A DNA stretch of 64,000 bases, from the NCBI RefSeq assembly GCF_032854445.1, contig NC_088296.1, forward strand, positions 21,753,853-21,817,852, given 5' to 3'. Both the position numbers and the translations under genes were made by a program. The stretch comes from Liolophura sinensis (lineage: Eukaryota; Mollusca; Polyplacophora; Chitonida; Chitonidae). Below the pieces are notes generated by a model. It was not told where the DNA came from, did not search any database, and worked only from the letters and a program-made list of their open reading frames with translations. Positions within the stretch are counted from its first letter, which is position 1. Each line of letters starts with the position of its first letter. This document shows positions 46,561 through 57,425 of the stretch, piece by piece.

Positions 46561-49500
46561 CTAGGACACGTTCCACAGTTCCCACTTTCCATCCCTTTTC
46601 GTGTCGGTGTAAACATTTGAGGAAAACGCAACGCACCTCTGTGTGACCTGGTTGTAGTTGACAGCCATGCAGTTCGGGTAACGCAAACAATCACGTCCAC
46701 ACATAGTCATCGAGAATGCACGTTTATCGAAAACGGTATTTCCTGTTACAAAAATTCCTACAAAAACAGAAACAAATATCACAGATACATGTACATGTTG
46801 CCCAACTTTTTACATTTCACCATGGTTAGACAGACCGTTTGTCAGAAGAGCCAAATGGATTGACAAAGGATTTAGTAAATGTGGGATCGAAGATTTTTTG
46901 GGATGTAATATAGTGTTGATCTAGAAAGAAAAATGTCGAGGAACTTCTGACATTCTGGTGTCTTTGGACAGATTGTTAATAACCCTTCTGGAATATATTA
47001 TGTAAAGCCGAAGTTCCCGGCTAACGTCCACAACAAGAAGACAAGCCAAGTTCAAAGATGTGTTTTAAGCCTCTTTGCAGACAACTGATGCGAGAATGCT
47101 GGATATGATACCCAGCACAACTGAAGCGAGAATGCTGGAAATGATATCTAGATCTGGGTGTAATTTTGTTTATTGCAATTACATGTATTTACACATAGAT
47201 TTAAAAAATATATACCCGACATATATCTGAAGTTCCACAAGTGTTATAGCTTTCCTAGTTTTCAACCACTAGACAGCAGATGATCAGCTTATTTTAGGGA
47301 TTAGTAAGAACGGAAAAGTTAAAAGAGAAGAAAACATAACAATAATGCCAAAAGGAGATGATAGAGCGTCAAAACTTATTTGCAAAAATGGTCTGTAATA
47401 TATTTTGCGATTTTTTTTTTTAGGAATAAAGGGAATTTCACTTTTTTGTATCGTGGGTATTTGGGACCACCTTTTGGCACTTAATGTAGTTGCATAATAA
47501 TGTTATAAATAAAGATGTGATACACATCTAATTAATATATTTGAATATAAATTTGTTTATATCCAAACATATGCATGTAATCTGCACTCTTTCATCTGAG
47601 CTTTATGTACTCTTTACCTTTTGCCTACCGTTAAGGTCAACTGGACTTCTTTCACCAAAGCAATAGTCTTTGGCTGTCCCTTATAATGAAGTTACTATTC
47701 AGAGTACTAGTTAAATTAAATAAAAAATTAATACAATTTGTCGATGTTGAAGGAAGTAGAAGGGATCATTAAGTTTTTTCTTGTCCAAGTCACTGCTGAA
47801 ATTCGTAATAAGATACGAGTTAAGACATTTATCTTACCGTGTTTAGCACAATGACAGAGTGTTGAAAAAAGCATTTACCCACTGAAACTCTGATCATTAA
47901 GCGTTCCTGTTCTTGACCCGGAACATTTCCCGATTCTTGTTTCCTTGATTTCCTCCTTGTGTCACGTTGCTTGTATGAATCACTTTCGTCGAGAACATTA
48001 GCGGACGTTGTAGCCCTAATCGAGACATCTTGTGTTACACGTCTTGTGGAAATATCCATGGCTGTGGTGTATGAAATCTCCGGCTGGAAACTTTCTGCTA
48101 ATGTCGATCCCCAGTCGGTTGGAACGTCTAGATAGTAAAATAGGGAAAATGGAGATTTTTGTGTTGCGATTTATGACATTGCAATCACTGGGCTAATGTT
48201 CTTTTGTAACGCAACGTGACATCATCGGCTTACGGTGGAGAAGGTTGAGGGTTGCGTGGTTTTGGGCGTTACATACAGATTTGGAGAGACTGTTAAAATT
48301 TTTCAAAACAACATTAGTGAAATTCTTATTCATGCTGGACGAGTTTTAAGGAGGCCACGGGGGGGTTTTGACCAAAATCAGTATTCGCTAATCAAGTCAA
48401 AATTTCTCCCATTACGAAGAAGAGTGCAAAGTATTGCTTCAGACAAAAATTGTTTCATCTCTGAACGCAAACGTGTTCTTCCCAAGAAGTCTTGTGCCAT
48501 TCTTAAACAACTCTGTATTGTTCCGAATTAACACAAGGTCTTGTTTTATTTTTTGTAACACAAAGATGTTTAGTTTATTAGTACATGGTCGTGATGGGTA
48601 ACACATTTCTTTTTTTTAATGAAAAACACAAGTTTTTGTGTTAGATTTCAACACAGTTGTTTCTTGTCTTCTTACAAAAAATATCAGACTCGTGCCGCTA
48701 TTATTTATAACGGTAAATTGACTTTAAATCTTGAAAATAAGGTACCGCTTGAAACTAAATTTATATAGGAAATCGTCGAACTTCGGTGCAGCAGTGAGGT
48801 GTAATAGTTTTCATGCACAAAAACAAATAAAACTTATTTAAATATAAAGTACAATTGCTGAAGAACATGTGTGAAAAATTGGAGTGATTCGATTTTTACA
48901 TCACAAGACAAAAGTAGGGTCAAAAGCAGAGTTTGCTCCTTTATGGCCTTTTCTGTGGAAAGTCCCTTCATAACAAAATTATGATTACGTGAACCAAAAT
49001 GATTTCTGCATATTTTGTGTTTAATTATGGAGTAGTAAGCTATAACGAAGTATCGTGTTGGTTCATGCAATCATATTTTTAACAATCGAAATTGTTCACA
49101 TTGGTACATTGTAGACATGCTTGCTTTGATACCCTTGTATTCAATAGGAGAATGCGTTCAATGCCTATAATCGCATGTTTTTTTTGTTTGTATTTGCTTT
49201 TTGTTGTTTGTTTTTTTTTTGGTGCTCAACAAAGAGAGGTACTGGAGTGGGGGTTAATTTGAACAACACAAGCATTTTTCTGCATATTTTTTCATATATT
49301 GTAAAGCTATATGTTAAATAAGTTTAAATATATTAAATCTGTATAGATTACATACAGTACTTTCCCAGTGAAAGCCCAGCGTTATTTACTTCAGCTAACA
49401 GCGTATTGTACAATGGTAATGAGAAAGGGACACCTGTTTATCAGTTTAGCTTCTTTATAAATGTCTGTTAAAGACACTGTCATATTCACGATATAATTCG

Positions 49501-51219
49501 TAAGACAAAACATTAGGCGGAAAAGTTATCCAATGCATTTAAAGGCGTACGGTAGACTGATGGTTAGCAACTAATATTTTAACCTTTTTTATGTTTTCTC
49601 CGCCTTTTAGGGTTTTGACGAGGTATGAAACAAGGTTCAGCGGTATCAGTTTAAAAATTCGCGACTTGTGTACACTTTGCTTCTGAGCTTAATTCACCTA
49701 CGGTATGCCAAAAACCTGCTGAGGGTCGTGTGTTTCCCCCGGGCTCTGCCCGCATTCCTTTCATCACAACGCTAGCCGTCGTAGTATAGGTGAAATATTA
49801 CTGAGTATAGCGTAAAACTTCAATGAAATAAAAAAATCATTAAACCGACTCACCAAATTGGCAGATGAAATACTCTTGGTCAGAGCATCTACGTTCTGAC
49901 AGACTCCAAAGGCCTCGTAAGCCAGACAAGAAAACACTGTTCTTACAGAGGACAGCACAGTCAAACCATGGGGCAGCAAGCCAATCAAGCAATGGCTCGG
50001 AATTCCAAGGGTATCGTCGCATTGTGGAACCTACAAAATATCATCATTGATTCAGATTCCAGGCGTGGAAACTACTCCTTCAAACGTAACGGGGAATGTT
50101 AATTGTCAATTTACCTCAGTTAGGGTTTTAGTTTAATTGTCCCTGAAAACGCCCAAATAACAAATTACACCTCCTTAACTTAAGCAGAAAATATGACAAG
50201 AAATCATTGATGTTAATTCCAATTTACTGGACGCTATTGGTCTACAATTCCCAAAATCGCCGGGTTGTAATCACCTTTAGTATACAGTAACATTAAAACA
50301 ATGTTAAGGAACCAGAGCAGTCATCAAGAATGATCAAATTTGTTTGACCAATAGTCTTTCTGTGTTTAAGAGATCGTCTTCATATGACAGAAATGCCCAC
50401 GTGAATAACTTGTACATGTTCATAACATTTTTCAGCCATGACCACGAGGAGTCATTAAACATATGCGTGTCAATGCGTGTAAACATACTGTGCCTTCCAC
50501 GCTAACCATTCCCATCTCGAAGGGCCCCTTTACTTACAAAACAAACCTTCGATAAGTGTACATGTAATAAGTCATAAGTTCATATGTCATAAGTTCATAT
50601 GTCATAAGTTTATATGTCATAAGTTCATATGTCATAAGTTTATATGTCATAAGTTCATATGTCATAAGTTTATATGTCATAAGTTCATATGTCATAAGTT
50701 CATATGTCATAGGTTCATATGTCATAAGTTCATAAAGGGAATAAGATTGTAATTTTATCAATACTTTGATCAGGAAAGGAATCGTTCTGTCTCAAAATAA
50801 AACATTTCCTCTGATGTATACAGGAGTTACAGTGTTCATTCTACATGTAAAGGTGAGGTTCTGACTGTGTATAAGGGCAGCTGTTCAGAGCGCATTGCCC
50901 TCACATAAATAAAAAGGAAATCACACATTTTGTGGGAAATAGATCTTACCATCATTCCACACCCAGCGACCTTCCTCCTTTAAATCAGAAAAGCCAACCC
51001 AGCCACATTCTCCTGACAGTCTTTTGAAAATGGAAAAGTGTTGCCTTACAGTAAGAGATTTCTCGTCAGGTCTAGCAAGGTATCCGCCTTCCAGAGAGCA
51101 AAAGTCCGCTGCGCCTTGCCAGTCCAGAAGCCTTTTGTACGGCACGTAGCACGATTTTCCATTGACTGACAGAAAGTACGCCTCGGTTGGTTCGGCGCTC
51201 TGGCAAGGGTATATGGCGT
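46561..51219 (-). CDS. Lectin-family gene, copy C: C-type lectin domain, linker, PAN/apple
   Basis: Four exons, all joined in phase 1 with GT-AG sites: 51219-50950 (270 nt), 50030-49854 (177 nt), 48127-47879 (249 nt) and 46757-46561 (197 nt, stop TAG). Exons 1 and 2 form one C-type lectin domain with WQGAADFCSLEGG, ECGWVGFSD, EGRWVWNDG, WFDCAVL and CSDQEYFICQF. The four canonical cysteines are present, but the EPN/QPD and WND calcium-sugar motifs are not clear, so sugar binding is doubtful. Exon 3 is a basic Ser/Thr linker (DVPTDWGSTL). Exon 4 is a PAN/apple-like module (MCGRDCLRYPNCMAVNYN). A signal-peptide exon upstream was not identified with confidence. An AATAAA signal lies at 46409-46414. 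The product is probably secreted or extracellular; the role is unknown, recognition or immunity being plausible. Confidence 0.75.
49678..49853 (+). repeat. SINE family R1 in the lectin intron
   Basis: Plus-oriented R1 (about 49705-49832) with CTGAGGGTCGTGTGTTTCCC and the GGCGTAAAAC-like end degenerated to AGCGTAAAACTTCAATGAAA. It marks the point where homology with unit A has just ended (49677). Confidence 0.6.
49854..50030 (-). CDS. C-type lectin domain exon 2
   Basis: The acceptor ATTTTGTAG precedes 50030 and the donor TTTG/GTGAGT follows 49854. Joined to exon 1 it reads GSTMRRYPWNSEP, then WFDCAVL, then RRCSDQEYFICQF, which completes the two conserved disulfides of a long-form C-type lectin fold. 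An R1 SINE (49705-49832) sits only about 20 bases beyond the donor, inside the intron. Confidence 0.75.
50095..50265 (-). repeat. Dispersed repeat family R3 (decayed)
   Basis: Reverse-oriented core (TCAATTTACCTCAGTTAGGG on plus) inside the intron between the two lectin-domain exons. Confidence 0.45.
50565..50740. repeat. 15-bp minisatellite, about 11-12 units
   Basis: Tandem GTCATAAGTTCATAT with a C/T alternation (TTCATAT or TTTATAT) every second unit, giving a higher-order 30-bp pattern. As 15 is a multiple of three it produces a spurious repeat peptide (ELMTY) on minus. Confidence 0.95.
50950..51219 (-). CDS. C-type lectin domain exon 1
   Basis: The acceptor TTTTCACTGCAG precedes 51219 and the donor GATG/GTAAGA follows 50950. 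The exon encodes 90 codons from DAIYPCQSAE to WVWNDG, covering the first half of the domain (beta1, both helices, WIGL-like WVGF). It begins and ends in phase 1. A 5' exon supplying the signal peptide must lie upstream. A Met-initiated hydrophobic frame at 51363 (MFGASIFFCFS) is tempting, but it would need a 38-base intron and is not accepted. Confidence 0.75.
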
Positions 51220-51389
51220 CTGCAGTGAAAAGTAAGTAAGCTTGTAATCTCCGTCACCCGGCAATAAGTTTGGCGCAGTGTAAAAGGACAGATACTCCAA
51301 CAAAGATGAGAGTGAACCACTTATAAGCACTGAAAAACAAAAGAATATAGATGCGCCGAACAAAACTGGTAGTCGTTTACCAATATTTC

Positions 51390-51790
51390 AAAAAGCTGAG
51401 GTTAACAAATAAGTTAAAGGTAATGCATAAACACAAAAAAACCTCCTAGAAAACTGATGCAGATCCACTGATAAGCTAAGTATAGACCATGCAAAAGCAT
51501 ACATACTCCAAAAACAACTGAGGTTGATTTAAAAGAAAAGGTTAACATAATGCAAAAAGGCAACAAAAATCGAAACAACTGATTTACCGAGAAGCTAAGT
51601 ATAATACAAGAGCATAGACACCCCGGAAACAACTGAGGTTGATTGACAAGAAAAGGTTAACTTTTAACAAAAACATGAAAACTCCGAGAAAACCGATGTT
51701 GATCTTCCGATAAGCTAAGTATAACACAAAATTATAAGATACTTCTAACACAACTGAGGTTGATTCACACGGATAGGAAAACGTAACGCA
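51390..51790. repeat. Degenerate 120-bp tandem repeat, about 3.3 units
   Basis: The anchor word AAGCTAAGTATA occurs at 51473, 51592 and 51712 (spacing 119 and 120). Each is followed by CAACTGAGGTTGATT and AAAAGGTTAAC. It begins just upstream of lectin exon 1. Confidence 0.85.
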
Positions 51791-51817
51791 AAGACACAGA
51801 TTCCTGCACATGTTGTG

Positions 51818-51980
51818 TTTTCATGTAATTATTTATTAAATGTGTTGACAACATTTGAGTAATTTATGTATTGTTTTCATGTAATTATTTATTAAATGTG
51901 TTGACAACATTTGAGTAATTCATGTGTTGTTTTCATGTAACTGTTTATTAAATGTGTTGACAACCTTCGAGTAATTCTAT
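51818..51980. repeat. 56-bp tandem repeat, about 2.9 units
   Basis: TTTTCATGTAA recurs at 51818, 51874 and 51930 (period 56). Units share TTTATTAAATGTGTTGACAA; the last is slightly diverged. Confidence 0.9.
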
Positions 51981-52084
51981 ACCAGTGACATATAAGACTT
52001 AAAATTTAACATCACCGGGTATTTTTTTACCCCTTCCTTCGATTTCAAAGCCTTGGTGTTACGGGGGTGAGCACCTTGCTACTA

Positions 52085-52250
52085 TTTTAAGAAATTACGT
52101 GAACAGTTCGAATAAAATCCTAATAGAGGTAAATTGACAAGAGACCGGATTTAACCGGTTACCCGTGACTATTCGTCAACTATCACATTGTCATCGCTGC
52201 TCTGGTTATAAGTGTCTGTGTTTTATGTGTCCTGAACATGACAAATAAAA
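52085..52250 (+). repeat. Dispersed repeat family R3
   Basis: Plus-oriented R3 with AGAGGTAAATTGACAAGAGA, TTAACCGGTTACCCGTGACT and CGCTGCTCTGGTTATAAGTG, lying between two tandem-repeat arrays. Confidence 0.6.
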
Positions 52251-52394
52251 TTTTGTTTGAACTGTTAAACGGTCAACTGTACCTAAAATAAAACTAAGTA
52301 ATAGTCGGAAAACTGAAACTGTTTTACCTTGAACTCTAGCCCAGACACAACAATAGACCATATTTTACAGGTTAATCTATAGCCACGTTAGCAC

Positions 52395-53345
52395 ATGTAC
52401 GCTTCACTTATTTCATAAAGCTTAAATACACGCAAACTTGCCTTATCTGAAACACTATTAATAAGCCTATACATTCTTTACAATACACCCATGATACACG
52501 TTTACACGCTTTACTTTGTTCATCCACCATACACACTTAGCACACGCATGCTCGTTGTAGCTTATTCATCAAAAATAAAAGCTTAATACACGCATGCTAG
52601 CTTTACTTTATTCTTCAGCAACAGACCAATAACACACCTATACTTGTTTTATGTTATTCATCAAGAATACACCCTTAATACACGCATGCTTGCTTATATT
52701 ATCCATTAAGAATACAGTGTACACTCTTAATACACACAGACTTACTTTACCTTATTCATCAACAATTAACCCTTAATACTCGCAAGCGTGCTTTGCCTTA
52801 TTCATCAACAATACACACTCCATACACACATACTTGTTTACCTCATTCATCAATACTAAATCCCCAATACACGAATATTTGCCTTACCTTATCCATCAAC
52901 ATATACACTTAATACACACATGCTTGCTTTACCTTTTTATAAACAACACTCCCTTAATACATGCATACTTTATCTTATCCATCAACAGTATATTTTGACG
53001 CATACTTGCTTTACCTTAAATGTCAAAAATACACCAATAATACAGGCCTACTTGCTTTACCTTATTTATCAACAAAACACTTCCTTCATACATCAAGACT
53101 TGTTCCGTGCTATTCATCAACAATACCTTTTTAATACACGCATACTTGCTTCACCTTATAAATCAACAATACACCAATAGTACAAGCCTACTTGCTTTAC
53201 CTCTTTCATCAACGATAAACCCTTATTTCACGTATGTTTGCTTTGCCTTATTCCTAATAAAAAAACATTATACACCCATATTTGCTTTGAATTATTCATC
53301 AAAAATAAAACCCTAATAGTTGCTTTGCTTTATTCATCAATAATA
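52395..53345. repeat. 46-bp degenerate minisatellite, about 20 units
   Basis: The phrase TTCATCAACAATACAC followed by CTTAATACACGCATGCTTGC and CTTTACCTTAT recurs with a spacing of 45-46 bp (for example 52755, 52801, 52846, 52892). Units differ by substitutions and small indels. Frames through it (52920-53180 and 53107-53316) are by-products. Confidence 0.9.
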
Positions 53346-55325
53346 CATCGTACCAATAAACGTAAGGGTACACTCTTAGAGCATATGTACGTAGACTTGT
53401 TTTCCGGATATACCTTTCATGCATGTATAATTGCATTACCTGGAACACCATTTATAGAAAGCAAATACACGTATAGATTTAATTTTTTTCAGACAAGGAG
53501 ACATATTTAGGCTTACCCAAAAGTCGAATACTCAAGATGTTCCCAAGAAGAGAGACCAATAGAAACCCTGGCCAATTCATCCACATGTCAGGGATAATTC
53601 AGTTGTGTCCGGGTTAAAAGATTTCCTGTGAAGGTAGAAGAAATCTTTCTTAATGCTGCTACCAGCTTATGTGATATTCTCCTGTAATCTGAGGGTGCTT
53701 TATATTTTGTCCTTTTATTTAGTACAATTTTGTCTTAAGCCAAGGATATATTTCATATCTTCGCGTGTCCTAGAGTCCCCAATAATTAATGCGATCTATT
53801 CAGTGAGACTGATTCAAAGCTGACATTCACTGGAACACTTAGCCTAACACATCACTGTCCCTGAAACTGTGAGCCTTGAACGCTCTGGGCATCATAGCCA
53901 TCGTCCCCTGAGTCAAACTCCAGTCAAATTACTGATAGGGGTTGACAGATGAAATTTTTCACAAAATTGACAATCAGCTGGTAAGGGTCAAACCCACTAA
54001 GGCAGAGACCGGTAAAAACAGGACATTTCACTACCTTTGCCTAGTGTTCATCCGCCACCATTCTCTGACAAAACTCACAAATTTATACCTAGAATAAAAC
54101 TTCTGCTAGAAAATGTTACCATTTAACAAAGAAAAGAAAAGAAAAAGGGCCGCCCAAAATAGCAAAAGAACATATATCTAAAAATGACACCAAGGATTTC
54201 ACAACGCCAATACACACTCCAATAATGCTTCTTCAATGGAGCATTATACTAATGAAACGAAAGATGAAAACTCGTCATTCACAATGCTGACACACTCCAG
54301 TGCTGCTGCACTGAAATAATATGCTAGCACCAATCCACAGAACAATGTCTCATGGTCGGGCAGTATTGACTGATTTAATGAAATGCCAAAATTACTAGGT
54401 TACCTAGGCTTAGTTACACAGTAATGATGTATTTTTAAAAGAGTACATTTTCGTGCTACATGCTATTAGACATTGAGATAAATGTGTACCACGGTACATC
54501 GTCTAATGTTGATCGGACTCACCTGATACAGGTACACGACGCACACCTTTGCAATATACCGACTTTATAGCAGATCGCAGACGTTAAAAGGTTAAGAATG
54601 CTTTCAGAATTCAAAGCGACAAGTATGTACTTGTTTTTGAGGTCAAACGCTTCTAGGAATGAATAATTCACAGGGTTCGGACTTTGGTAAGACAAAATGT
54701 TTCCCACGTGACCTCCTCACACAAGTGACCCTTGCACAAACAGGTCGCAGTCAAACAGTACAGTTGACATTACAATCAAATGCCGAAGTAAGCTCTACTG
54801 CTTAAACTAAAGCTGTGGCCTGCATAGATTGACAACGTACCAGTCAGGAACTGTTTCATCCCTTTATTTTCAAATGTACTGTAATCATTATTTGATGTAT
54901 TTATAATTTGGTATTTATTGTAAATATTTACAACGTTTGATTCTAACTGAGAACGATTGTTGCTTTGTGCAAGTGGGTGAATCTAGTTACTTAAATTCAA
55001 CTTATAGGCAAGCGATCACCTTCTACAAATAAAAATCGTGCAATTTTAGAAGACCAACACTTTATGCAACATTTTAGACAGACGTATCAATAGAGAGTGG
55101 ACAACAGAACAAAAACAGCATAAAGTGCTGCATGTACAGCATTTCTGATCATCCCTAAGCCACCTTTTCTGTGCATGTTTGTCATCTGGAAATGCGTTCA
55201 ACACTTTGAACCTTTGTTTCCAGCCTTAGGTGTCATGTCTTATGTGTAACACGACCCATAATTGACACTGGATCTATCGCCTCCCAGAACGGAAGCTCTA
55301 ACAACTGTGCTCTCGGGGCTATGAA
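53346..55325. other. Non-coding DNA upstream of the lectin exons
   Basis: No recognised domain. One consensus donor on minus (CAG/GTGAGT) lies at about 54526, preceded by an open frame to 54707, but no signal peptide or phase-1 match links it to the lectin gene. A missing first exon could still lie here. Confidence 0.35.
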
Positions 55326-55411
55326 CTTTGACTCAACTTTGCCAGCAAAGCCAGAGGTTATTTATAAATGTGAACTTTGCCTCTGGCTTTGTTGGCAAAA
55401 CTGAGTCAAAG
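55326..55411. repeat. Imperfect hairpin, 32-bp arms, 22-base loop
   Basis: The arm 55326-55357 (CTTTGACTCAACTTTGCCAG to CCAGAGG) pairs with 55380-55411 (CCTCTGG to GAGTCAAAG) with about three mismatches. The loop is 55358-55379. It looks like a small foldback element or the remnant of two inverted insertions. Confidence 0.85.
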
Positions 55412-56989
55412 ACATGGGGATAGCATCCTTACAATTTATGTCAGGATCCTTAATTTTGGTCAGGCCGTTCTATATTTAGATGGTATATAGCCGTGAAGAA
55501 TAGGTGCTCTCACACTCGTAAGGTCGCTTCTCTGTTTCGTTCTTTTTGACTTTTCTTTACATAATAAATGGCAAACATGCGACTCATACGTACAAAGCTC
55601 CTAAAGTGTACTAAAGCTATGCATATAGGTCATAAAATCAAAACTATTCATGACATACTGAAATATCTTTTTGTATTAGACACTGCAGAATGAAAAAAAA
55701 AATCACTGCATTACAAATGTAAACTTTCTAAAAAAAAAACCCTCAACACACAGTTAAACACCATCGCATTGAAATAAATAATATACGGTAAAAGTTTTCA
55801 GTCTTATAACTCCGCTACATATTTCACATGACATAACAGGTCTATAATAAACAACCACTCCCTCAAGCAGAGATTCCAATATAGTTTCCTCATGTTACGT
55901 ATATCATACCTTAACTACCTATGAACCATGCTAGCATTTATTTAATACAAGACGGAATATATCTTTGCTCACATAAAAGTCCCCAAAAAAGGAAAAAAAG
56001 TACCACTAACCTTGGAACTCGTCCTAAACGTGCTACCAGTTCTCCACAGCGACCTCGTTAGTTCAGTGTATTATAAACGTTACCATTTACGAATTTTGAA
56101 TTTTTTTGCCAAAATATGACAAGCGTGATCACAATGTGAATTTTATCTTTTTACATATCAAGATAAATGTTAGCCAAAACAAAACATGGACAGCACGCTG
56201 AATTATATAAGTGAAGTATTCAGTAAATTTTTTTCTGGTTATCGTCCATCTTCATACCGTTAATAAAACCCACATGGCCTCGTTTGACCAAAAAGTTTGT
56301 GTTCTTGGTCGAAAGCTCATTATTGGCGGGTTGTTACTAAGCAACCGGGTCCTACACTCAAAATGTGCGCCATAGAAGATGTGTAAAAGAATAGGGACGC
56401 ACCGAGCTGCCTCCCTTGAGGCCACTCTTCCGCTGAAAATGTGTTTTTTTAGGATTAAGACTTGGTTAGGTGGGACCTCAGAAAATGGCTAATGGCAAGT
56501 TTCGGAGTTATAGCGCTGTCACCTAGTTGAACCTGTCGTTAAGACAGATTTTAATTTGAAAACTTTTTTGGAAAGACCAGAATAAGCGATATGTATATTA
56601 ATAAGTTTTTTCGGAGGTAGTTTAAAATCCTGGTTCTAATTTTAAACAGGGCATTAGACATCTCCAGCAAACTGATCTTATGTATATACTTTACCTTAGC
56701 TTCAAAAACTAATCCATAGCCCAAAACATTAAAAGGCATAGTTGCTGTCCCGTAATAAGGGAGGTAACTCAGAGCAGGCCTATTGCAGACTTTATTTTAC
56801 ATAATCCCCGTGTGGAAAAAACCTTTAACCTTTAATTTACTGACATTTACTAGCATTTTCCAATTGTGGGAGTAAATCCTTAGCACACCTAATGCGTGTT
56901 GTTAAATGTGTACAGACTTTTTAAAATTTTTTTTAAATAACAATGACATCCGGCAAACCAATCTTCTTTCATATCTTTAACCCCTCAAT
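55412..56989. other. Non-coding, AT-rich
   Basis: Homopolymer A tracts around 55690-55740. No exon, repeat family copy or RNA gene could be supported. Confidence 0.4.
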
Positions 56990-57085
56990 GCTGACCGCCA
57001 AGCGAGGCAGTAGCGAAGACGTTTGTTTGCTCGCAGGTCTCCCGACTTCGAGGCGGACGTCCTAACCGTCAGGGTATCGAAGGTA
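56990..57085 (-). repeat. SINE family R2 head
   Basis: On minus it reads from an A-box-like CCTGACGGTTAGG and GTCCGCCTCGAAGTCGGGAG into CTCGCTTGGCGGTCAGCATT, the head and first body part of R2. The rest is truncated. Confidence 0.6.
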
Positions 57086-57236
57086 GTAGTATCGTTGTCA
57101 CATGTTTGATTAGTAAAGTACATGTAATACCAAAACAGATTTCTATATTTGTAATACCACTTCCCTCGTGCAGGTGTATGATGTAACTCTCAGCCCATAA
57201 TGTTGGAAAAGTTTCCATTTCTAAAAACCGTATTAA

Positions 57237-57425
57237 TTATGGTGGGAAGAAACCGGGGTGAGCTCGGGGGACGCCCACGGCCATGCGCAGGTTGTTCCCA
57301 TATCTTCCCACGTGTGGCTGGAGAGGAAGCCAGCATGAGCTGGAGTTGAACTCACAGCGACCGCATTGACCACAAGCCCCAGGGTCACTGCGACACGCTG
57401 GCATGCGAACCACCTTGGCCACGCC
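57237..57425 (-). repeat. SINE family R1 with complete tRNA-like head
   Basis: On minus the copy begins with A-box TGGCCAAGGTGG and B-box GAGTTCAACTCC, continues CAGCTCATGCTGGCTTCC, and stops in the body at CCCACCATAA. It shows that R1 is tRNA-derived and that the other copies here are 5'-truncated. This copy instead lacks the 3' end. Confidence 0.75.

Noticed and set aside
50534-50761. 75-codon minus-strand frame with an ELMTY repeat, resembling a repeat protein
   Set aside because: It is a 15-bp minisatellite whose period is a multiple of three; it also lies in the intron of the lectin gene.
51046-51363. Met-initiated hydrophobic frame as signal-peptide exon of the lectin gene
   Set aside because: It is in a different frame from the lectin exon. 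Splicing would need a 38-base intron with an atypical donor, and its first residues overlap an acceptor-like TTTTTCAG.
52395-53345. CRISPR-like array
   Set aside because: The units are degenerate head-to-tail 46-mers without distinct spacers, in animal DNA. It is an ordinary minisatellite.
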